A DNA stretch of 33,519 bases from positions 1 through 33,519 of the forward strand of contig JAUXVT010000076.1 in the NCBI GenBank assembly GCA_030680405.1. The letters run 5' to 3'. This document shows positions 26,847 to 33,519 of this stretch, one piece after another. A model generated the notes under the pieces. That model had not been told where the DNA came from. It was given only the letters and a program-made list of their open reading frames with translations, and did not search any database. The position numbers were made by a program, and so were the translations under genes. Position 1 is the first letter of the stretch, and the number at the start of each line of letters is the position of its first letter. Source of the stretch: Thiobacillus sp. Its GTDB lineage: Bacteria; Pseudomonadota; Gammaproteobacteria; Burkholderiales; Thiobacillaceae.

Positions 26847-27848
26847 ATGCGTGTCCTGCCCCTCCACCTTCTTGTCCCCTTGTTGATCCTGGCTGGCTGT
26901 GCCGAGATGGCACAGTTTGCGGATGGCTTGAAGGGCCAGCAGCAGCCCATCGGGCCACGCATCTACGCCGCCAACGAGAGCTCCAACACGGTTTCGGTAA
27001 TCGATGCGCAGACCTATAAACCTATCGCCACAATCGATACAAAAAATGTCTCTACCCATGATCTCGCGCTGTCGCGCGATGGCAGCCGCCTGTATGCGAC
27101 CAATATGGGCTCGGGCCGACTCTCTGTCATCGACACCCGGGGGTTGGAGACCATCGCCTCCATCTATACAGGCAAACGCTGCCATGTGGTTGCGCTCACC
27201 AACGACAATCACTACGCCTGGGTGGCCAATATCGGCGACAACACCGTGTCCATCGTTGACACCGCCACCTATCGCGTGGTCGGCACCATCGCAACCGGCA
27301 AGGGGCCAACCGGCCTGGCTTTTTCGCGGGACGGCAGTTTTGCCTACGTCAGCAATCAGGGCGACAAGGCCGTCGCCGTGGTCGACACGGCCAGCCTCAA
27401 GGTCATCAAAACCATCCCGGTGGGCGATAACCCGCACTTTCTGACCATGGGCCCCGATGGGCGCATCTGGGGGGGCAATTCGGGCGGCAAGGATATTTAC
27501 GTCATCGACCCCGCCACCCAGACCAAGGTCGCCACCCTGGAAGTCGGCGCCAACCCGCAGCAGATCGCCTTCGCCTACAAGGGCATGGTGGGCCCGAACG
27601 CTTACGTCACGCTTTCCGGCGCCGATCAAATCGCCGTGGTCAGTGGCGAACCCGGCACCCTGCGCGTGCTGGAGCGTATCCCGGCTGGCGCAAAGCCGAA
27701 CGGAATCTGGGCCAATCCCGAGGGCACGCGCATTTATGTCGGGCATGAAGCCGGCAATGAAATACGCGTGTACGACAGCGGCACCAATGCGCTGTTGAGC
27801 ACCGTGCCGGTGGGGAAAAAACCGATCCGGGTGCTGGTGTCGCGCTAA
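26847..27848 (+). CDS. YVTN/YncE-type beta-propeller lipoprotein
   Basis: The 333-residue product opens with a lipoprotein signal (LVPLLILAGC, Cys about residue 18). It then repeats a roughly 42-residue blade about seven times: RIYAANESSNTVSVIDAQTY, RLYATNMGSGRLSVIDTRG, YAWVANIGDNTVSIVDTATY, FAYVSNQGDKAVAVVDTAS and so on. This is the YVTN/cytochrome cd1-like propeller fold, used for protein contacts or as an electron-transfer partner. No catalytic residues stand out. It sits 10 nt behind the dihaem cytochrome and 34 nt before the FecR-domain gene. Confidence 0.88.
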   Translation: MRVLPLHLLVPLLILAGCAEMAQFADGLKGQQQPIGPRIYAANESSNTVSVIDAQTYKPIATIDTKNVSTHDLALSRDGSRLYATNMGSGRLSVIDTRGLETIASIYTGKRCHVVALTNDNHYAWVANIGDNTVSIVDTATYRVVGTIATGKGPTGLAFSRDGSFAYVSNQGDKAVAVVDTASLKVIKTIPVGDNPHFLTMGPDGRIWGGNSGGKDIYVIDPATQTKVATLEVGANPQQIAFAYKGMVGPNAYVTLSGADQIAVVSGEPGTLRVLERIPAGAKPNGIWANPEGTRIYVGHEAGNEIRVYDSGTNALLSTVPVGKKPIRVLVSR

Positions 27849-27882
27849 GTGCACAGCAAATTGAATGCAAAGGAGTTCGATC

Positions 27883-29178
27883 ATGGCAAGCACCCGGTTT
27901 GACGCTCACAGACCCCGGGTCGGCATCGTCCCATGCGTGCTGCTGGCCGTGCTGCTGGCCTGGCTGCCGCTTGCTGAGTCGGCCACCACCACCCCCGCCG
28001 TCGGCACCGCCAAAAACGCCATCGGCACGCTGCTCGTCATCCACAGTGACGGCATCGAGGAACGCCTGCGCGGCCAGGGCACACTAGTGTTGTACGAAGG
28101 CGACGTATTGAGCACCAGCGCCGACAGCCGGGCACTGATCGAGTTGCGTGACGGCACCTGGGTTGGCTTCGATTTTGCAACCCGCGCGCGCCTCCTCTCG
28201 CGCTGGGAAAAGGGCAAGGGCGACACCCGCATCCTGCGCCTCGAGATCGGCACCCTGTGGATCAAAACCGGCAGCAACGCCAAGCCGCTGGAAGTGGAAA
28301 CGCCGGTCGCCAGCGCTGCGGCCATTATCGAATCGGGCGGCAAGATCGAGTTCATGATCGCGACGCTCGACGACGGCAACAGCATGTTGAGCGTCATCGA
28401 TGGCGTGGTGCCGTTTGGTACCGCGTTCGGCACCTGCCCGATCAAGCCTTCCACCGTGAGCTACGCGGTTCAGGGTAAAAAGTGCACCAAGGCGGAAGCC
28501 TTGGACACGAAGCGTGCCGCAGCCTGGACGGCAAAACTGGCCAAAGGCAGAGAGGCGATGGCCGCTGCGCCGCTGCCGACGTTCTGGCCGCCGCCGGACA
28601 CCTCGACCCATCAGGTCATCCCGCGCGAATTGCTGGTCGATGGATCGGCCAAGCCCACAACGCTGGCGGCGCTGGCGGCAAAAATGGAAAAGGCCCTGAA
28701 CCGTACCGGCTATTCCAGCCCGGGTTACTACGCCGTTCCCGGCGGCTTCGCCATGCTCACCCAACTGGAACGCATCCACCCGGACGCCACCCCGTTTCCA
28801 GCAGACCAGCGCTGGAAAATCAAGGTCGATCCCGCCAGCCTGTCGAGCTTCAATTTGTCCGCCTACCTGAAAGCCTTACTGGGAAAAGACGCGGGGGTGT
28901 TTCGTGTGATCGCTTTCGTCTTCACCGCCGAGCCCATCGTCAGCGACAACGTCAAGCCGGTCATGGACGAAGCCAAGCACTGGGTGGAACAAGGCGGCAA
29001 AGCCTTGCCGGGTTCTTATGCTGCGCAGCCTTTCAGCGCCGACATGGTATGCACCGCCCTCATCTACGAGTTCGAAATTCCGACGCATGGTGCGCCCGGG
29101 CGTCAGCGCAAACCGTCCGAGCACAACGGGCAAGAGCATCTGCGCGCTGCGCGGATTCTTCAGGCGCTGGGGGGCTGA
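27883..29178 (+). CDS. Exported FecR-domain protein
   Basis: The ATG at 27883 follows AGGAG; an in-frame ATG at 27865 is less well placed. The 431-residue product has a signal peptide (VGIVPCVLLAVLLAWLPLAE) and a FecR-type domain at about residues 40-180: LYEGDVLSTSADSRALIELR, then ILRLEIGTLWIKTG and ETPVASAAA. FecR domains in TonB systems pass signals to sigma factors; free-standing periplasmic ones bind ligands or partner proteins. The second half (about 230-431) has no match I recognise. No sigma factor or TonB receptor gene lies nearby, so classical FecIR signalling is unlikely. Confidence 0.8.
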   Translation: MASTRFDAHRPRVGIVPCVLLAVLLAWLPLAESATTTPAVGTAKNAIGTLLVIHSDGIEERLRGQGTLVLYEGDVLSTSADSRALIELRDGTWVGFDFATRARLLSRWEKGKGDTRILRLEIGTLWIKTGSNAKPLEVETPVASAAAIIESGGKIEFMIATLDDGNSMLSVIDGVVPFGTAFGTCPIKPSTVSYAVQGKKCTKAEALDTKRAAAWTAKLAKGREAMAAAPLPTFWPPPDTSTHQVIPRELLVDGSAKPTTLAALAAKMEKALNRTGYSSPGYYAVPGGFAMLTQLERIHPDATPFPADQRWKIKVDPASLSSFNLSAYLKALLGKDAGVFRVIAFVFTAEPIVSDNVKPVMDEAKHWVEQGGKALPGSYAAQPFSADMVCTALIYEFEIPTHGAPGRQRKPSEHNGQEHLRAARILQALGG

Positions 29179-29179
29179 G

Positions 29180-29605
29180 ATGCTCAAGTCGATGAGCGCC
29201 TCCCGCAAAACGCTGGCCCTGGTCTGGTTCGTCGGCGCCGGGATCAGTTTTTTGGCGCTTTACCTCATCACCACCTTCGGCGAGAGCGAGCGCGTCACAA
29301 GCCTCTGGGATTGGTATCTGCCTGCGGTCACCCCCAACCTTTCACTGATCGTGGGGGTGATGTTCAATGACATCAAATACAAATCCGCCCGCAGCGACCA
29401 AGTAGACAGTTTCTATTATCGGGTGGCGCTGTGGCTGTCCGTCGTCTATTTGCTGGTGCTATTGGCCACCCCGCTGCTCTCGCCTTTCACCGAGGCGGCG
29501 ATGGATGACGACCTGAAGAATTCCCGCTTCGCCCTGTCCTTTCTCCAGGCGCTCGCCACCACGGCGCTCGGCGCATTTTATGTGCGGCAAAAGGACAAAT
29601 CATGA
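29180..29605 (+). CDS. Small integral membrane protein, unknown
   Basis: The start at 29180 lies one nucleotide behind the FecR-protein stop. The 141-residue product has three or four hydrophobic helices: LALVWFVGAGISFLALYLIT (about 10-29), LSLIVGVMFNDI, YRVALWLSVVYLLVLLATPL (about 76-95) and ALSFLQALATTALGAFYV near the C-terminus. It ends KDKS. No motif is recognised. Its stop overlaps an upstream in-frame ATG of the next gene by 4 nt (29602), which supports a shared operon. Confidence 0.7.
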   Translation: MLKSMSASRKTLALVWFVGAGISFLALYLITTFGESERVTSLWDWYLPAVTPNLSLIVGVMFNDIKYKSARSDQVDSFYYRVALWLSVVYLLVLLATPLLSPFTEAAMDDDLKNSRFALSFLQALATTALGAFYVRQKDKS

Positions 29606-29658
29606 GACTGACCCAATTACGTTTGCCCGCCGCTTTACCTGCCCCGGGGAGGACTTCC

Positions 29659-30534
29659 ATGTCACGCATCACTTCCGTTTCCATTCTGCTGATCCTGACC
29701 GCAACGCTCGGCGGCTGCGACATGATCAAAAGCTGGTTCGCCGGCAAGCCTGACATCGCGTTTGCGCCCTACAGCGCCGACTACGCCAGCAAGCCCGACT
29801 TCGCCCAGGTCGAATACGAACATCCGATTCCGCTGAAGGAACTCGTCAAGGTCACGCCAAAATACCTGGCAGGGCTGGAACAGGAACAACTGGATCAGCT
29901 CTATGCGCGGCTTGGCTCCGGGCCGATTCCAAATGGGCCGTTCAACGGCGAAATCGTCTTTCCACGCGGCAGTTCGGGCAAGCTGCGCGCCGCCGAAATC
30001 ATTGGTGGCCTCAAGGGCCTCGGCGTGAACTTCAAGGGCAAGATGCTGGAAACCGCGGGCGAAACCCTGTGGAAAGGCAAGGTGTTCTACCGCAACGAAA
30101 AAGTGCTGCGCAACCGCATCGAAGACCTCGCCGTGCTGCGCCCGGTCATCGGTCCCGGCGACATCCCCAAGATCGACGTCGACGGCCGCGACGCCTGGCT
30201 GCTGTTTCCCGCCAAGCTCTACTGCGGGCAAAGCCTGATCGATTCGCGCCGCGAGTCCATCATCATCGACTACGCCTTCACCGACGAAATCCACGGCTAC
30301 CGCGAAAAGCCGGATTTCCTGGCCGGGCGGCGCGGCCTCAAGGTGCGCGATGAAATCCGCATGGTGCGTCCGGGACTCTATCTCGGCCGTGCCTACATGG
30401 ATCACGCCTTCATCCTCAACTTCGTCCTTTACAACAAGAACCTCGATCAAGCCGGCCGCGCCGAATTCGAGATCGGTCAGGTCAAGGACGACTGCTGGAG
30501 CGGCACACAGAAGCGCGTTTTAGCCAGCCGCTAG
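29659..30534 (+). CDS. Lipoprotein of unknown function
   Basis: From the ATG at 29659, behind GGGGAGGA, the product is 291 residues. It starts with a lipoprotein-like signal (SVSILLILTATLGGCD, Cys about residue 20). An alternative start at 29602 would spoil that signal. The mature part is rich in charged residues and beta-type segments (e.g. WLLFPAKLYCGQSLIDSRRE, then SIIIDYAFTDEI), with two further cysteines. I do not recognise the family. It sits between the small membrane protein and the GH13 enzyme in the same tight run. Confidence 0.75.
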   Translation: MSRITSVSILLILTATLGGCDMIKSWFAGKPDIAFAPYSADYASKPDFAQVEYEHPIPLKELVKVTPKYLAGLEQEQLDQLYARLGSGPIPNGPFNGEIVFPRGSSGKLRAAEIIGGLKGLGVNFKGKMLETAGETLWKGKVFYRNEKVLRNRIEDLAVLRPVIGPGDIPKIDVDGRDAWLLFPAKLYCGQSLIDSRRESIIIDYAFTDEIHGYREKPDFLAGRRGLKVRDEIRMVRPGLYLGRAYMDHAFILNFVLYNKNLDQAGRAEFEIGQVKDDCWSGTQKRVLASR

Positions 30535-30543
30535 GAACAACCC

Positions 30544-32388
30544 ATGCAAACGCTTGCCGAAATCGACTTTGCCGCGCTCACCCAGCGACCATTCCATCCC
30601 TCGCCGGCGGCGTGGGAGGACCAGGTGTTGTATTTCTTTCTGCTGGATCGATTTTCCGACGGCAACGAGGCAGGTTACCTCGACAACACAGGCAACCTGG
30701 CGGTGGGCGGCACCACGCCATTGCTGCAAACCGCAGTCCATGGCAACGCGGTCGGCTCCGATGCCGACGCCGCACACTGGTGCGAGGCGGGGGCGCGCTT
30801 CGTCGGCGGTACGTTGCGCGGCGCGGCCAGCAAGATCGGCTATCTGAAGCGACTCGGCGTCAGCGCAATCTGGATCAGCCCGGTATTCAAGCAGCCGCCG
30901 TGGAGCGACGCCTACCACGGCTACGGGGTGCAGGATTTTCTGGCCATCGACCCGCGTTTCGGCAGTCGCGAAGACCTGCGCGACCTGGTTGCCACGGCCC
31001 ATGCGCATGGCATCTATGTGATCCTCGACGTGATCCTCAACCATGCCGGCCCGGTGTTCACCTACGCTGCCGACCGCTACCCGACCGAGCACGGCATGGA
31101 CCCGCGCTGGGACGGCCGCCCCTACCCGGTCGCGGGCTGGAACGACGCCACCGGCCAGCCCAGCCTGCCATACGGCCAACCGGTGACCGACTCCAACGCC
31201 GCCGTGTGGCCACGTGAACTGCAAGCTGCCGACAATTTTTCCCGGCTCGGCCGCATCAACAACTGGGACTGGTACCCGGAATTCATCGAAGGCGATTTCC
31301 TCGACCTGAAAGACATCCGGCTCGGCGACGGACCGGTCGACCATTTCCGCGTCTCACCCGCATTGAAAACGCTCACCCGCGCCTATCAGTACTGGATCGC
31401 CTATGCCGACCTCGACGGCTTCCGGGTCGACACGGTCAAGCACATGGATCCCGGCGCGACGCGCTATTTCACCGCCTGCATTCACGAGTTCGCGCAATCG
31501 ATCGGCAAAGAGCAGTTCACCCTGATCGGCGAAATCACCGGCGGCCGCGGCAACGCCTTCGCCCTGCGCGAAGCCACCGGACTCGACGCCGCGCTCGGCA
31601 TCGACGACATCCCCGACAAGCTCGAATACCTGGTCAAGGGGCGGCGCAATCCAGCGGAATACTTCAGCCTGTTCCGCAACTCATTCGACATCGGCAAGGA
31701 TTCGCACACCTGGTTTCGCAACAAGGTCGTCACGCTCTACGACGACCACGACCAGGTGCGCAAGGGCGACAACAAGGCGCGCTTTTGCGCCAGCGGCGGA
31801 TCGCATCTCGCTGTCAACGCGCTGGCGCTGAACGCGCTCACGCTCGGCATTCCCTGTATCTACTACGGATCGGAACAGGGTCTCGACGGCGCGGGCGGCA
31901 ACGACCGCTACATCCGCGAAGCGATGTTCGGCGGCGACTTTGGCGCCTTCCGCTCGCGCGGCCGTCACTGCTTTGATGAAAACCACCCGATCTATGTCGA
32001 GCTTGCGCGTTTGCTCGCCGTGCGCATGCAACACCTGGCGCTCCGCCGCGGCCGACAGTATCTGCGCGCAATTTCCGGCAACGGCCAGGATTTTGGCGAG
32101 CCGCACATGATCGGCGATGTGCTGCACTCGGTGGTGGCGTGGTCGCGACTGTTCAACGACCGCGAATGGCTGTGCGCGATCAACACCGACGACGCCAGCG
32201 AACGGGCCGCGTGGGTGGGACTGGACCACGACCTCAGCCCGGCCGGCAGCCGGCTGGTCTGCCTGTATTCCACCAATCCGGCGCAGATCGGCAGCACGCT
32301 CGTGGTCGAGGCGCCGAACCCCGACTGGCGCGCCGTGTGGCTCGCCTTGCCCGCCGCGGGCTGCGCGGTTTACGGGCCTGCGGACTGA
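30544..32388 (+). CDS. GH13 alpha-amylase-family glycoside hydrolase or transglycosidase
   Basis: The 614-residue product has the four GH13 regions: DVILNH (162-167), DGFRVDTVKH with nucleophile D296, LIGEITGG with acid E330, and TLYDDHDQVR with D403. A family-typical start VLYFFLLDRFSDGN (about 29-41) and an all-beta C-terminal domain frame the barrel. Known members act on alpha-glucans, trehalose or sucrose-like bonds; the exact substrate cannot be told here. There is no signal peptide, so it should be cytoplasmic, in contrast to its exported neighbours. Its stop shares one nucleotide with the start of the next gene. Confidence 0.9.
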   Translation: MQTLAEIDFAALTQRPFHPSPAAWEDQVLYFFLLDRFSDGNEAGYLDNTGNLAVGGTTPLLQTAVHGNAVGSDADAAHWCEAGARFVGGTLRGAASKIGYLKRLGVSAIWISPVFKQPPWSDAYHGYGVQDFLAIDPRFGSREDLRDLVATAHAHGIYVILDVILNHAGPVFTYAADRYPTEHGMDPRWDGRPYPVAGWNDATGQPSLPYGQPVTDSNAAVWPRELQAADNFSRLGRINNWDWYPEFIEGDFLDLKDIRLGDGPVDHFRVSPALKTLTRAYQYWIAYADLDGFRVDTVKHMDPGATRYFTACIHEFAQSIGKEQFTLIGEITGGRGNAFALREATGLDAALGIDDIPDKLEYLVKGRRNPAEYFSLFRNSFDIGKDSHTWFRNKVVTLYDDHDQVRKGDNKARFCASGGSHLAVNALALNALTLGIPCIYYGSEQGLDGAGGNDRYIREAMFGGDFGAFRSRGRHCFDENHPIYVELARLLAVRMQHLALRRGRQYLRAISGNGQDFGEPHMIGDVLHSVVAWSRLFNDREWLCAINTDDASERAAWVGLDHDLSPAGSRLVCLYSTNPAQIGSTLVVEAPNPDWRAVWLALPAAGCAVYGPAD

Positions 32389-33519
32389 TGCGCCATGCAT
32401 ATCACCTCTTACTTGTCCAGCTTGTGCTCGCCATGTGCCTGATCGTGAACCCCGGTCGCAGCCAGTCGGGTCAGTCGTCCGATCTGCCGCCTGTCGGACG
32501 CTCGCGCTTCGACCACCTCATCGGCGGTGCGCCCGTGCCCTATCCTTTTTCCCGGCTGGTGAAAAAAATCAATGCGCAGATGCAGCAAGACCGAAGCGGC
32601 CTGCCGCCGTTGAAAATCACGCTGATTCCCCTGGGACGCTCCCTGCAGCGCGACGCCGGGGCACCGGACTTTTTTCGCTTTCCACGCGTGGTGGCCGCGG
32701 CGGATGGCAGCAACGTCCCGGGCGTCGAGCCTTTAAAAGACAGGCTGTTTCTCGGCTATCACGAGAAAGGCAAGGTCATCGAAGTCATCAGCTACAACGA
32801 TGCCGCAGGACGCTTCGAATTCCAGGTGGTGCGCGACTATCAGGCCGGCAAGACGCCGCAGGTGTTCTATGCACGGCGCAGCCTGTGCCTGTCGTGCCAC
32901 CAGAATGCCGCGCCGATCTTCGCCCGTCCGCTGTGGGACGAAACCCCGGCCAACCCGGACATCGCAAGCCGCCTGCGCGAAACGCGGCGCGATTTCTATC
33001 AGGTCAAACTGACCGGCACCGACATCGCCTATTTCATCGACAACGCCACCGACCGCGCCAACCTGTTTTCGGTCTGGCAGCTGCTGTGGCAGACCGGATG
33101 CGGCAGCGGCGCCGCGGGCGACCGCTGCCGCCGAGACGTCTTCGCGGCCGCGCTGGACTACGCCCGCAGCAGCACGCTGCCGGCGCCCTCCAGCCTGCCG
33201 ACACTGGCGCGCACCTGGAATCAGCGCTGGCCGCAGGGCCTGGCCATACCCAACCCCGACCTGCCCAACCGCGATCCGCTGGCGGCGCTGCCCGACACTG
33301 CGCAAGACCCGCTGCGGCTGCGCCCGCCGCTCGCAACCTGGCACGCGCCGGACAACACGGCCTTCGTCGTCGGCCTGGCGGGCATGCTCGACGCTGCCAC
33401 GGTCAAGCAACTGGCGCGTGCCGATCTTGCCGCGCCGCTCGAACGCCTGCTGGCCCGCGGCGCGCTGGGCGCCCGCCCGTTCAGCCACAGCCTGGTCGAC
33501 GAGCTGCTGGCCGAACTCG
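32388..33519 (+). CDS. Exported monohaem c-type protein, 3' end outside window
   Basis: An ATG at 32388-32390 overlaps the GH13 stop by one nucleotide and opens a frame that stays open to the window edge (377 codons). It begins MRHAYHLLLVQLVLAMCLIV, a signal peptide, followed by a Pro/Ser-rich linker. One haem motif, CLSCH, is present (C167, C170, H171, in YARRSLCLSCHQNAAPIFAR). The segment before it (LFLGYHEKGKVIEVISYNDA) is beta-rich. The family is not recognised. With the dihaem cytochrome at 24251 it makes two haem proteins in one run, pointing to electron transfer outside the inner membrane. Confidence 0.75.
   Translation, partial: MRHAYHLLLVQLVLAMCLIVNPGRSQSGQSSDLPPVGRSRFDHLIGGAPVPYPFSRLVKKINAQMQQDRSGLPPLKITLIPLGRSLQRDAGAPDFFRFPRVVAAADGSNVPGVEPLKDRLFLGYHEKGKVIEVISYNDAAGRFEFQVVRDYQAGKTPQVFYARRSLCLSCHQNAAPIFARPLWDETPANPDIASRLRETRRDFYQVKLTGTDIAYFIDNATDRANLFSVWQLLWQTGCGSGAAGDRCRRDVFAAALDYARSSTLPAPSSLPTLARTWNQRWPQGLAIPNPDLPNRDPLAALPDTAQDPLRLRPPLATWHAPDNTAFVVGLAGMLDAATVKQLARADLAAPLERLLARGALGARPFSHSLVDELLAEL

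Overview
The window looks like a GC-rich betaproteobacterial chromosome, perhaps close to the Thiobacillus/Nitrosomonadales group. This is inferred from the sequence flavour of SMC, SerS, MltF and QueF and from the gene mix; no alignment was run. It has three parts.

Part 1 (1-10015) is a decayed, defence-type genomic island next to a tRNA gene. A full-length tyrosine integrase (8293-9930) reads away from tRNA-Ser(CGA) (10016-10105), whose CCA end marks one island edge. Inside is an intact two-gene unit on the minus strand. The first gene is an HD-domain plus Hsp90/GHKL-type ATPase protein (5448-8072). The second is an RloC-like zinc-hook ATPase with a C-terminal R-x3-E...H triad typical of tRNA anticodon nucleases (3085-5322). 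Beyond it lies a graveyard of broken genes: a frameshifted unknown gene, the N-terminus of a DUF262 (GmrSD-type) protein, a frameshifted integrase piece, a ParB-like piece, and an mscS-type channel gene with two frameshifts and a lost N-terminus. The far left holds the first 50 codons of an exported protein.

Part 2 (10016-19228) is mostly core genome: tRNA-Ser, mltF, serS, smc, queF and a D-ribulokinase-like FGGY kinase. Between smc and serS sits a small mobile patch. It holds a Phd/YefM antitoxin with a VapC-type PIN toxin, a perfect 10-bp inverted repeat as likely operator, and a remnant of an MmeI-type restriction-methylase N-terminus.

Part 3 (19375-33519) is a long co-directional plus-strand run of unusual composition. 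In order it encodes a peptidoglycan amidase with an SH3 tail, an astacin-like zinc protease, a tiny ORF that duplicates the amidase SH3 tail, and a membrane-embedded patatin-like phospholipase. These are followed by a Cys-rich dihaem c-type cytochrome, a YVTN beta-propeller lipoprotein, a FecR-domain exported protein, a small three-helix membrane protein, an unknown lipoprotein, a GH13 alpha-amylase-family enzyme, and a monohaem exported protein cut by the window end. Tight spacing (1-nt and 4-nt overlaps, 1-10 nt gaps) from about 24.2 kb on suggests one transcription unit. I do not recognise this combination as a named system. With the HD/Hsp90-RloC pair, it is the best candidate here for something undescribed.
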